DNA of 17,423 bases from RGIG5612 sp045627365 (lineage in GTDB: Bacteria > Bacillota > Clostridia > Lachnospirales > Lachnospiraceae), in the NCBI GenBank assembly GCA_045627365.1, contig JAZQNN010000034.1:1-17423 (forward strand), written 5' to 3'. The notes beneath the pieces are model-generated. The model had not been told where the DNA came from and did no database searches. It worked only from the letters and a program-made list of their open reading frames with translations. Of the stretch, positions 7,954-15,705 are shown in pieces; position 1 is the stretch's first letter; each line of letters starts with the position of its first letter. The translations under genes and the position numbers were made by a program.

Positions 7954-7963
7954 GGAGAGAACA

Positions 7964-8746
7964 ATGAAAAAACTCATTTGCTTAATTCTTGCGGCAGCGA
8001 TGGTCATCACCATGACCGGATGCTCATCTATCAAGCTCATCAAGGAGCTTATAGGCGATGGTAAGCCTACGAAAGAGACTACCTCCGAATGGGAATGGGT
8101 CGTACCGACAATGGATACCGATGTGACCTACGCTCCGGAAACTAAGGCAGAGCCTGAAATCGAGGAAGAGTACACGGCCGAGGAATGGAACGAAATAGGA
8201 ACCGAGTGCGTATATGCAGGCGAATATGAGCGCGCATTTGAAGCATTCAGCAAAGCAGCCGAGATGGGCAGCATTATCGCGATATCGAACCTTGGTTACA
8301 TGTATTACAATGGCTATTATGTGGATCAGGACTATGTAAGAGCATATGAACTGTTCGAAGCCGCAGCTGACGAAGGCGACGGATATTCATATTACTTCCT
8401 TGGGTACATGAACTACTGGGGCGAAGGCCGTGAGGTTGACCTGGATAAGGCATTCGATATGTATTACGAAGGCGCAATGTTCGGAGATATCGAGTGCATG
8501 GCGGAGTTAGCCTATATGTACTTAGTCGGTGAAGGATGCGAGCAAAGTGATATGGCAGGTTACCGCTGGGCCAAGGAAGCAGCTGACGCCGGAGACACAT
8601 ACGCAATGTACCTTGTCGGGTATGCTTATTACTTTGGCATTGCCATCGGACAGGACTATGAAAAAGCCTACGAGTACTGGCAGATGGCAGCGGATCAGGG
8701 CGAGCAGAACGCGATCAAATCGCTTGAAGAGTATTTCGGTCAGTAA
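7964..8746 (+). CDS. Sel1-repeat lipoprotein
   Basis: This is a 260-residue protein predicted to be lipid-anchored on the outer face of the membrane. The signal peptide MKKLICLILAAAMVITMTGC ends in a lipobox-like MTGC with Cys20 as the modified residue (Met at -3 is a tolerated variant). A Thr/Glu/Pro-rich linker spans about 21-70. Residues about 74-255 contain roughly five Sel1-like repeats of about 36 residues, seen as A-x-LG-x-MY-x-G...D-x-x-KA-x-x-Y/W-x-x-AA-x-x-GD-x-x-A. Such alpha-solenoids act as protein-binding scaffolds, often in envelope or signalling complexes. The start ATG 7964 follows AAGGAGAG (7952-7959). It sits 10 bases after the hydrolase stop and is the last gene of the set. 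The repeats are unusually rich in Tyr (YMYY, YAYYFG). Binding partners are unknown; the co-encoded surface protein or enzymes are candidates by position only. Confidence 0.88.
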   Translation: MKKLICLILAAAMVITMTGCSSIKLIKELIGDGKPTKETTSEWEWVVPTMDTDVTYAPETKAEPEIEEEYTAEEWNEIGTECVYAGEYERAFEAFSKAAEMGSIIAISNLGYMYYNGYYVDQDYVRAYELFEAAADEGDGYSYYFLGYMNYWGEGREVDLDKAFDMYYEGAMFGDIECMAELAYMYLVGEGCEQSDMAGYRWAKEAADAGDTYAMYLVGYAYYFGIAIGQDYEKAYEYWQMAADQGEQNAIKSLEEYFGQ

Positions 8747-8765
8747 TGCGCCCGATTATTAAAAA

Positions 8766-8811
8766 TGCACATATAACAAAAGCCGAAAAACCTTGATATA
8801 GTGCACTTTTT
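8766..8811 (+). terminator. Possible weak AT-rich terminator after the lipoprotein gene
   Basis: TGCACATAT (8766-8774) can pair with ATAT-A-GTGCA (8796-8805) with one bulged A, leaving a 21-base loop, followed by C and a five-T run (8807-8811). The stem is weak and the loop long, so this may be chance; a stronger terminator follows at 8843-8882. Confidence 0.3.
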
Positions 8812-8842
8812 CGACCAGTTCGTTAATTAAATAATAAAGTTC

Positions 8843-8882
8843 AAAAAAAAGCCCTGTTTCGCTTGACGCGAGCAGGGTTTTT
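8843..8882 (+). terminator. Rho-independent terminator, probably bidirectional
   Basis: CCCTG (8852-8856) pairs with CAGGG (8873-8877), with an inner TCGC/GCGA helix, flanked by an A-run (8843-8850) and a T-run (8878-8882). It ends the envelope gene set and isolates the aminotransferase/oxidoreductase pair. The rest of the 213-base gap (8747-8959) is AT-rich with no convincing gene. The promoter of the aminotransferase gene should lie at about 8883-8945, but no clear -35/-10 pair stands out; TTAAAT near 8924 is one weak -10 candidate. Confidence 0.8.
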
Positions 8883-8959
8883 GTGGTAAAACCGACGTAA
8901 ATTTTTTAACACATTAAATTACTAAAGGGCAAAAACTATTAAAAAGAAAGGCAGAAACG

Positions 8960-10030
8960 ATGGAAATCAAGGTTACCATGAATTCAAATCCTAAGGCAAA
9001 GCCTGAGGACGAGAGTAAGTTAGGTTTTGGACAGGTCTTCACGGACCATATGTTTGTTCAGAAATGGACAAAAGCAGGCGGCTGGGAAGCCGGCGAAATC
9101 CTACCTTTTGGCAACCTAGACCTACATCCGGCATGTACTGCCCTTCATTACGGAGAGGAAATTTTCGAAGGCTTAAAGGCATATAGGACTGCAGACGACA
9201 AGATCCAGCTGTTCAGACCTGAGCAGAATGCAAAAAGATTTATGAATTCTTCAGACAGACTTGCGCTTCCTCAGGTACCGGAAGAAGATTTTATCCAGGC
9301 CGTAAAGACATTAGTTGAGATAGATAAAGACTGGGTTCCGCACGCAGACGGAGCTTCACTTTACATCAGACCGTTCCTTTTCGGAACAAGTGAGTTCTTA
9401 GGACTCCATACTTTGCTTGAAGCTGTATTCGTCATCATTCTTTCACCGAGCGGAGCATATTATCCGCAGGGAATCAACCCTGTTAAGATCATGGTTGAAG
9501 AGTCTGATGTCAGAGCCGTAAGAGGCGGAACAGGCTATGCAAAATGCGGCGGAAACTACGGCGCATCCCAGAGAGCAGGCGAGCTCGCTGAGAAAAAGGG
9601 TTATACCCAGGTATTGTGGCTTGATGGCGTTGACCGCAAGTATATTGAAGAAGTCGGCGCTATGAATATGATGTTCAAGATCAACGGAACAGTTGTTACA
9701 CCGATGCTGAACGGCTCGATCCTTCCGGGCGTTACCAGAAACAGTATCATCCAGCTTCTTAAGGACTGGGGCGTTCCTGTTGAAGAAAGACGTATTTCAA
9801 TCGATGAAGTTATCGAAGCAGCAGAAAACGGCTCTCTTGAAGAGGCATTCGGCTGCGGCACCGCGGCAGTAGTTTCGCCTGTTGGTTGGCTATTTGCAGG
9901 TGGCAAGGAATATGTCATCAACAACGGACTTATCGGTGATCTGACAGGTAAGCTATACAAGGAGCTTACCGATATCCAGTGGGGCAGAACTGCTGACCCT
10001 CATAACTGGATCGTGCCTGTAACAGACTGA
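8960..10030 (+). CDS. ilvE: Branched-chain amino acid aminotransferase
   Basis: This 356-residue class IV PLP-dependent transaminase interconverts Leu, Ile or Val with their 2-oxo acids, using glutamate/2-oxoglutarate. The length fits the larger (type II, eukaryote-like) branch of about 340-365 residues. Family motifs are HYGEEIFEGLKAYR near the N-terminus, the PLP lysine Lys195 in YAKCGGNYGASQ, VLWLDG then EEVGAMNMMF, GSILPGVTRNSI, and FGCGTAAVVSPVG near the C-terminus. The start ATG is preceded by AAAGGCAG at about 8947-8954. It is followed after 31 bases by the pyruvate:ferredoxin oxidoreductase gene, with no terminator between. It could serve biosynthesis or, with that oxidoreductase, amino acid fermentation. 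Identity is firm; direction of use is not shown. Confidence 0.95.
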   Translation: MEIKVTMNSNPKAKPEDESKLGFGQVFTDHMFVQKWTKAGGWEAGEILPFGNLDLHPACTALHYGEEIFEGLKAYRTADDKIQLFRPEQNAKRFMNSSDRLALPQVPEEDFIQAVKTLVEIDKDWVPHADGASLYIRPFLFGTSEFLGLHTLLEAVFVIILSPSGAYYPQGINPVKIMVEESDVRAVRGGTGYAKCGGNYGASQRAGELAEKKGYTQVLWLDGVDRKYIEEVGAMNMMFKINGTVVTPMLNGSILPGVTRNSIIQLLKDWGVPVEERRISIDEVIEAAENGSLEEAFGCGTAAVVSPVGWLFAGGKEYVINNGLIGDLTGKLYKELTDIQWGRTADPHNWIVPVTD

Positions 10031-10061
10031 ACGATTGATTTTTAGAAAGTGAACATCGAGA

Positions 10062-13000
10062 ATGAAAAAATATATTACCGTAGACGGCAATATTGCTGTT
10101 GCCAATACTGCCTACGCTTTTTCTGATATTGCAACAATTTATCCCATCACGCCGTCATCACCGATGGCAGGAATCACCGACAAATGGAGCGGAGAGGGCA
10201 GGCTGAACATGTTCGGACAGCCTGTTAAGCTTGTCGAAATGCAGTCCGAAGCAGGAGCTATCGGAGCTGTTCACGGCGCCAGCCAGGCAGGCTCTCTTGC
10301 AGTAAGCTTTACATCCAGCCAGGGCCTGATGCTTATGGTCCCAGTTCTTTACAGAATATCAGGTGAAAGACTTCCTGTAGTACTTCACGTAGCATCAAGG
10401 ACAGTCGGAACGCACGGAATGAGTATTTTCGGAGACCACTCCGACGTTATGGCGTGCCGTGACGCAGGCTGGGCACTTCTTTCATCCGGCTCTGTACAGG
10501 AAGCAGCTGAGATAGCGGCGGTTGCACATCTTAGCGCAATCAAGGCAAATATTCCTTTTATACATTTTATGGATGGATTCAGGACATCACACGAGCTGTG
10601 CCGTATCGAGGAGCCTGATATCGAGGCAATGACAAAGCTCATGGATATGGACGCACTTAAAGCGTTCAGAAGACATGCTTTGAACCCTGAACATCCGCGC
10701 CTTAGAAATACCGTTCAGAACGGTGACGTTTACTTCCAGGTACGTGAGGCAAATAACTCCGATTACGAAGCTCTGCCTGACGTTGTTGAAGATTACATGG
10801 CCCAGGTCGGCAAGATCACGGGCAGAACATACCACGTATTCGATTATTACGGAGATCCTGAAGCTGAAGATATCATCGTAGCTATGGGCTCTGTTTCGGG
10901 ACCGATCGAGGAAGTTGTTGACTACATCAATGCCCGCGGAGGGAAGACCGGATTTATCCAGGTCCACCTTTACAGGCCGTTCTCAATCAAGCACTTTATG
11001 AGCGTTCTGCCAAAGAGCGTTAAGAATATCGCGGTTCTTGACAGAGTTAAGGACATGGGCGCTGTAGGCGAGCCTCTTTACACTGACGTAGTATCTGTTC
11101 TCGCACAGAACGCACCGTCGATCAGGATAATCGGCGGACGTTACGGACTGAGCTCCAAGGATACAGATCCGGGACAGATCATGGCTGTATTTAACGAGCT
11201 TAAGAAAGAATCCCCGAAGAATGGCTTCACCATCGGTATCAACGATGATGTGACACATTATTCACTTGAAAGCGCTGACATGACAGAGTTCTACAAAGAG
11301 ATCCCTTCTTACAGCTGTAAGTTCTGGGGCCTTGGCGGAGACGGAACAGTAGGCGCTAATCACAATACGATCCAGATACTCGGCGATGAGGCCAATATGT
11401 ATGCGCAGGCTTATTTCGAGTATGACGCCAAGAAGTCATTCGGCACGACCAAGTCACATCTTCGTATTTCAAAGGATCCTATCAGGAGCTCATATTATGT
11501 TAAGCACGCCGATTTCGTAGGCTGCCATAACCAGTCATTCGTTTCAAGCTACGAGATGGCCGAAGAACTCTACAATGAGGGCACATTCCTGCTTAACTGC
11601 AGCTGGTCCGCTGAAGAACTTGATGAGAAGCTTCCGGCTTCCATGAAGAGAGAGCTTGCAAGAAAGAAAGCTAATTTATACATAATCGACGCAACCAGGA
11701 TCGCAGGAGAGCTGGGACTTGGAAGCTTCACCAATATGGTCCTTCAGGCAGCATTCTTCAAGGTTACCAACCTTATGGATATCGACACTGCGCTTGAAGA
11801 CATGAAGAAGGCAGCAGAGGCCACATACCGACTTAAGGGCGAGGATGTCGTAGCACGCAATATCGCGGCTATCGAGCGCGGCGCAAGCGACGTTGTCAAA
11901 GTTGAGATCCCTGCATCATGGGCTGAGGTAGAGGTCGTTCCTGAGACAGTTGATATGAGCCTTCCGGCACCTGTAAGGAACATCCTTATTCCTATTAATA
12001 AGCAGAAAGGCGATGACCTTCCGGTCAGCGCATTTGAGACATATAAAGACGGTACTATCGAGCTTGGCATGACCGCATATGAGAAGCGCGGCATCGCTAT
12101 CAACATTCCGAAGTGGGATGCTGAGAAGTGCCTGCAGTGCAATCTGTGCTCAATGGTTTGCTCACACGCCGTAATCAGACCTTATATCCTTAATAAAGAA
12201 GAGCAGGAAGCTGCACCGGCCGGGATCACAATGGTCGATGTTAAGGGATTTAAGCCGGCAAATGAAGAGCAGAAAGCATACAAGTTCACCATGGCTGTGT
12301 CTATGTACGACTGCACAGGATGCGGAGTATGCGCAGAGACCTGTCCGGACAATGTTAAGGCAATCCAGATGGTTCCTTGCATCCTTGATCCGGAGAGCAA
12401 AGACAGATGGGATTACCTGTTGGGCGTTGAAGATAAGCATTTATTCAAGACAGAGACCGTTAAGGGCTCACAGTTTGCAAAACCTCTCGTAGAGTTCTCG
12501 GCAGCATGCGGCGGATGTACAGAAACACCTTACGCTAAGCTGTTCTCACAGCTTTACGGAAGCCGCCTTTACTGGGCAAACGGTACCGGCTGCTCACAGG
12601 CATGGGGCGCACCGATGCCGCAAATCCCGTATACCACTGACAAGAGAGGCTTCGGCCCTGCATATACCAACAGCCTGTTTGAGAATAACGCGGAGCTGAT
12701 GCTCGGTGTATTCCTTTCAGCCGGACAAAGAAGAGCACACCTTAAGATGCAGATGGAAGCATTTGCTGAGAAGATGAAGGCTGAAGGCACACCAAAGGCT
12801 GCCGATATAACGGCACTGATCGAGAACTGGCAGGCAGCATTTGATGATACTATCGCTTCACGTAAGGCATCAGATGAGCTGATCGAGGCTCTTAAGACTA
12901 TCAACAGCAAGGACGCTGCTGATCTTCTTGAAGACGCTGACCAGTTTGCCAAGAAGTCCTTCTGGATGTATGGCGGAGACGGCTGGGCATACGATATCGG

Positions 13001-13571
13001 CTATGGCGGACTTGACCATGTAATCGCTCAGGGCGAAGATATCAACGTATTCGTAATCGATACTGAAGTATATTCAAATACAGGCGGACAGAGCTCCAAG
13101 GCTACGCAGAGAGGCGCGGTCGCACAGTTTGCCTCAAGCGGCAAGAAGACAGGCAAGAAGGACCTCGGCGCGATCTTCAGAAGCTACGGCAACGTGTATG
13201 TTGCTCAGGTCGCAATGGGCGCTAACCCGGCACAGCTTGTCAAGGCCATCACCGAAGCTGAAGCATTCAAGGGACCTTCGATCATCATCGCGTACTGCCC
13301 ATGTACCGCGCACGGAATCAAGGGCGGCATGAAGTACGCTCAGAAGGAAATGAAGCGTGCGGTCGAATCCGGTTACTGGAACCTGTACAGATTTGATCCG
13401 AGCAAGGAAGTTCCGATGCAGATCGACTCCAAGGAGCCTACGATGGATTATTACGAGTTCCTTCAGGGCGAGACCAGATTCCAGGCACTCGAGCAGACAT
13501 TCCCTGAAAATGCCAAAGTTCTCTTCGCTCAGGCAGCAGAGGATGCGATGAGGAGAAGACCTACAGTCTAG
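10062..13571 (+). CDS. nifJ: Pyruvate:ferredoxin (flavodoxin) oxidoreductase
   Basis: This 1169-residue single-chain enzyme oxidises pyruvate with CoA to acetyl-CoA and CO2 while reducing ferredoxin, a core step of anaerobic fermentation. The length matches homodimeric PFOR (about 1170-1200). Domain I has the pyruvate-site motif YPITPSS (27-33). The ferredoxin-like domain carries two 4Fe-4S sets: C690, C693, C696, C700 and C751, C754, C757, C761. A further CGGC (about 820) fits the proximal cluster ligands. The thiamine pyrophosphate-binding region starts at GDGWAYDIG (972-980) and includes NTGGQSSKATQRGA from N1006, which is how pyruvate-specific members read. The start ATG 10062 has only a weak ribosome binding site (AGAAAG, GAG). 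No frameshift or missing motif was seen. A strong terminator follows 20 bases after the stop. Confidence 0.97.
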   Translation: MKKYITVDGNIAVANTAYAFSDIATIYPITPSSPMAGITDKWSGEGRLNMFGQPVKLVEMQSEAGAIGAVHGASQAGSLAVSFTSSQGLMLMVPVLYRISGERLPVVLHVASRTVGTHGMSIFGDHSDVMACRDAGWALLSSGSVQEAAEIAAVAHLSAIKANIPFIHFMDGFRTSHELCRIEEPDIEAMTKLMDMDALKAFRRHALNPEHPRLRNTVQNGDVYFQVREANNSDYEALPDVVEDYMAQVGKITGRTYHVFDYYGDPEAEDIIVAMGSVSGPIEEVVDYINARGGKTGFIQVHLYRPFSIKHFMSVLPKSVKNIAVLDRVKDMGAVGEPLYTDVVSVLAQNAPSIRIIGGRYGLSSKDTDPGQIMAVFNELKKESPKNGFTIGINDDVTHYSLESADMTEFYKEIPSYSCKFWGLGGDGTVGANHNTIQILGDEANMYAQAYFEYDAKKSFGTTKSHLRISKDPIRSSYYVKHADFVGCHNQSFVSSYEMAEELYNEGTFLLNCSWSAEELDEKLPASMKRELARKKANLYIIDATRIAGELGLGSFTNMVLQAAFFKVTNLMDIDTALEDMKKAAEATYRLKGEDVVARNIAAIERGASDVVKVEIPASWAEVEVVPETVDMSLPAPVRNILIPINKQKGDDLPVSAFETYKDGTIELGMTAYEKRGIAINIPKWDAEKCLQCNLCSMVCSHAVIRPYILNKEEQEAAPAGITMVDVKGFKPANEEQKAYKFTMAVSMYDCTGCGVCAETCPDNVKAIQMVPCILDPESKDRWDYLLGVEDKHLFKTETVKGSQFAKPLVEFSAACGGCTETPYAKLFSQLYGSRLYWANGTGCSQAWGAPMPQIPYTTDKRGFGPAYTNSLFENNAELMLGVFLSAGQRRAHLKMQMEAFAEKMKAEGTPKAADITALIENWQAAFDDTIASRKASDELIEALKTINSKDAADLLEDADQFAKKSFWMYGGDGWAYDIGYGGLDHVIAQGEDINVFVIDTEVYSNTGGQSSKATQRGAVAQFASSGKKTGKKDLGAIFRSYGNVYVAQVAMGANPAQLVKAITEAEAFKGPSIIIAYCPCTAHGIKGGMKYAQKEMKRAVESGYWNLYRFDPSKEVPMQIDSKEPTMDYYEFLQGETRFQALEQTFPENAKVLFAQAAEDAMRRRPTV

Positions 13572-13590
13572 GATACATAATTTACATTTA

Positions 13591-13617
13591 AGCCGCACTC
13601 ACAAAGTGCGGCTTTTT
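13591..13617 (+). terminator. Rho-independent terminator after the oxidoreductase gene
   Basis: AGCCGCACT (13591-13599) and AGTGCGGCT (13605-13613) form a perfect 9-bp GC-rich stem around the loop CACAA, followed directly by TTTTT (13613-13617). This is the clearest terminator in the window and ends the ilvE-nifJ unit. Confidence 0.95.
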
Positions 13618-13647
13618 GTTACATTAAGGCGCAAGATGTGATAAAAT
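13616..13647 (+). promoter_or_regulatory. Candidate promoter for the GNAT-MBL operon
   Basis: TTGTTA (13616-13621, 4 of 6 match to TTGACA) and a -10 region GATAAAAT (13640-13647, preceded by TGT as a partial extended -10) are separated by about 18 bases. The promoter overlaps the tail of the preceding terminator. It lies about 33 bases before the start codon at 13680. The match is moderate. Confidence 0.45.
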
Positions 13648-13679
13648 TAAATCCAATAGCGTATAAAAGAGGCACATGA

Positions 13680-15239
13680 ATGATCATTAGAAAAGCTGAA
13701 CCGAAGGACCTTGACAACATAGATATCATTTTGCTTGTGGCACGTGTTTATATGCACACGCACGGCAACGCGACCCAGTGGGCAGGCGCTTATCCTGACC
13801 GCGAGGATGTCCTTATACATATGGAGAAGGATGAGTTTTTCGTCGGCGTTGATGAAAATGACGAGGCGCATATGTGCTTTGCACTTTGTTACGGACCGGA
13901 CCCTACATACAGCCGGATCGACGGAGCCTGGCTTAACGACAGGCCGTATGGAACGATCCATATGGTCGCCTCAGACGGCAAGGTAAAAGGCTGCGGCAAG
14001 GCGTGCTTCGACTTTGCCAAGAAAGATACAGCCGAAAAAGGCTGCTCACTCAGGATAGACACACATAACGATAACGCGATCATGAACACTCTCTTAAAGA
14101 GGGAAGGATTCGCGTTCTGCGGAGTTATCAAAACTCACGACGGCACGCCCAGGAACGCGTACCAGTTCGAAGTTAACAATATAAAGTCCAAGAGGGAGGG
14201 TAAATCAATGGCAAATCGTATGATGCCGATCAACGGCGCTTCTAAGGCAAAAAGAATTCTCTGGGGATCACCTCAGAATTACATCAGCTGGGCGTACATG
14301 AAAGAAGTGCGCGAGCACCATCCGTGTAAGGTTTATGACTGCAATCCGTACGTGGAGGTTTATCAGTTCCGTGATAATGTTTACGGACTTTTCAACCAGA
14401 ACTGCGACGGAGCAGGAGACGTCTGGATGTGGCTCACTGTAGGCCCTGAAAAGTGCCTGCTCGTAGATACGGCTTACGGACTCGGAGACAGCAAGGGGAT
14501 CGTTGATCAGATCTCCGGCGGCAAGGAAATAATCGTTGTTAACACGCACGATCATTTTGATCATGCATTCGGCAACTGCAGATTCGGCCGCGCATACTGC
14601 CATGAGGCGCTTCTTCCGCTTGTTCAGGCCCAGAATGAGCATATGTGGGATTACCTTTTCGATAAGGACGGCAACAATATCTGGCTTGATTTCGACAGAG
14701 AAGACCTTCCGAAATTCGAACCGTACGAGATCATCGGTGTGCCTGACGGATACACATGGGACCTTGGCGGCGGCTATGAGATAGAGCTTATCAACTGCAA
14801 CGGTCACGGAGGACCGGGCTCGGCGATGTATTTGGATAAGCAGAACCGTATACTTTTCGCAGGTGACAATATCTGTTCCGACACATCCGGATGCGGAAAT
14901 GTATGCTTCCCGATCGAGAACAGCTCACTTTACAAGTTCAGTCAGTGCGTAAACCGTCTGGCAGAGCGTCTGGATGAGTTCGATTATCTCTTCCCGGAGC
15001 ATTTTATTACGGACCTTGACAGCAATCTGATCCTTGATTTCAAGGACGCACTTGATGCAATACTGAAAGACCCGTACAACAACTACGACTACGAGCTTAC
15101 GCAGGTAAGCCCGAACGGCGGTGCGCCGCGCACACGCCGCTTCAGGTATGTCAACGGCTTCAGCTGCATAGCCTACAGCATCGTTGACGAGGATCCGGCA
15201 CCGGCGCCGGCAGCACTCAGGGCACTTACCAAGAAATGA
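13680..15239 (+). CDS. GNAT acetyltransferase fused in frame to a metallo-beta-lactamase-fold hydrolase
   Basis: This single 519-residue frame contains two enzymes. Residues 1 to about 170 are a GNAT N-acetyltransferase domain, with the acetyl-CoA loop in KVKGCGKACFDFA and a late NDNAIMNTLLKREGF segment. Residues 177-505 form a metallo-beta-lactamase-fold hydrolase with all metal motifs: THDHFDH (H290, H292, D294, H295), GHGGPGS (H376), AGDN (D396) and FPEH (H441). Substrates are unknown. The first start, ATG 13680, has AGAGG at 13668-13672. At the junction, AGAGGGAGGG (14191-14200) precedes an in-frame ATG at 14208 (residue 177, MANRMM), a better ribosome binding site than that of the first start, so the hydrolase may also be made alone. 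A TAA sits one frame over at 14201-14203; a one-base indel just upstream would separate the genes. The fusion could be genuine, recent, or a sequence error. Its stop overlaps the Nudix start by ATGA. Confidence 0.85.
   Translation: MIIRKAEPKDLDNIDIILLVARVYMHTHGNATQWAGAYPDREDVLIHMEKDEFFVGVDENDEAHMCFALCYGPDPTYSRIDGAWLNDRPYGTIHMVASDGKVKGCGKACFDFAKKDTAEKGCSLRIDTHNDNAIMNTLLKREGFAFCGVIKTHDGTPRNAYQFEVNNIKSKREGKSMANRMMPINGASKAKRILWGSPQNYISWAYMKEVREHHPCKVYDCNPYVEVYQFRDNVYGLFNQNCDGAGDVWMWLTVGPEKCLLVDTAYGLGDSKGIVDQISGGKEIIVVNTHDHFDHAFGNCRFGRAYCHEALLPLVQAQNEHMWDYLFDKDGNNIWLDFDREDLPKFEPYEIIGVPDGYTWDLGGGYEIELINCNGHGGPGSAMYLDKQNRILFAGDNICSDTSGCGNVCFPIENSSLYKFSQCVNRLAERLDEFDYLFPEHFITDLDSNLILDFKDALDAILKDPYNNYDYELTQVSPNGGAPRTRRFRYVNGFSCIAYSIVDEDPAPAPAALRALTKK
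14191..14210 (+). promoter_or_regulatory. Strong internal ribosome binding site and start at the domain junction
   Basis: A GGGAGGG-type ribosome binding site ends at 14200, 7 bases before ATG 14208-14210, in frame with the flanking GNAT-MBL reading frame. It falls exactly between the end of the acetyltransferase domain and the first residues of the hydrolase. This suggests independent initiation of a 343-residue hydrolase. Confidence 0.65.
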
Positions 15240-15691
15240 GTCACAGCATTGAAAAAGCTGAATTTATGAATATGTGTATGGTCAGGGACGGGCAGAAAGT
15301 GCTCGCCCTTGACAAGGTCGGAAAGCATTATTCCGGGACCACTTTCCCGGGCGGACACGTTGAGCCGGGCGAAAGCTTTGCAGACGCTGTCATCCGCGAG
15401 GTCAGGGAAGAGACCGGCCTTACCATACATGAGCCGAAACTGGGCGGCATTTACCACTGGTACAGAGACGGAATCCATCAGATAGGCCTGATGTACACGG
15501 CCGATTCATTCGAAGGAGACATCATCTCGTCGGACGAAGGGCGCGTTTACTGGATAGATATTGATGAGTACCGGAAAAAGGATCTGGCAGAAGGCATGCA
15601 GAAGGTCCTTGAGATGCTTGAAAGCGACAAATTCACCGAAGTATACGCAGTATACGGCGATGACGGCGGTTTGACCGAACTTATTTATTGA
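15236..15691 (+). CDS. Nudix hydrolase (MutT-like)
   Basis: This 151-residue protein hydrolyses nucleoside diphosphates linked to another group. The Nudix box is complete at residues 40-62: G-HVEPG-E-SFADAVI-REVREETGL, matching G-x5-E-x7-RE-U-x-EE-x-GU, with E55, E58 and E59 as likely metal ligands. The protein resembles 8-oxo-dGTP diphosphatase-like members, whose specificity is hard to predict. The ATG overlaps the stop of the preceding gene (ATGA) and depends on coupling, since no strong ribosome binding site precedes it. Peptidase T starts 14 bases after its stop. A nucleotide-pool housecleaning role is an inference from the family. Confidence 0.9.
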   Translation: MSHSIEKAEFMNMCMVRDGQKVLALDKVGKHYSGTTFPGGHVEPGESFADAVIREVREETGLTIHEPKLGGIYHWYRDGIHQIGLMYTADSFEGDIISSDEGRVYWIDIDEYRKKDLAEGMQKVLEMLESDKFTEVYAVYGDDGGLTELIY

Positions 15692-15705
15692 AAGAGAGGA
15701 TAAAA

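Noticed and set aside
7859..7963. Earlier start for the Sel1 lipoprotein inside the hydrolase gene
   Set aside because: The signal peptide and lipobox begin at ATG 7964, which has a strong ribosome binding site; the upstream extension is an Arg-rich shadow of the hydrolase.
8747..8959. T-box or other riboswitch upstream of the aminotransferase gene
   Set aside because: The leader between terminator and start is only about 77 bases and lacks the T-box sequence or a conserved aptamer pattern that I can see.
14268..14807. Minus-strand open frame of 179 codons opposite the hydrolase domain
   Set aside because: The plus strand encodes all metallo-beta-lactamase metal motifs here; the antisense product has no motif.
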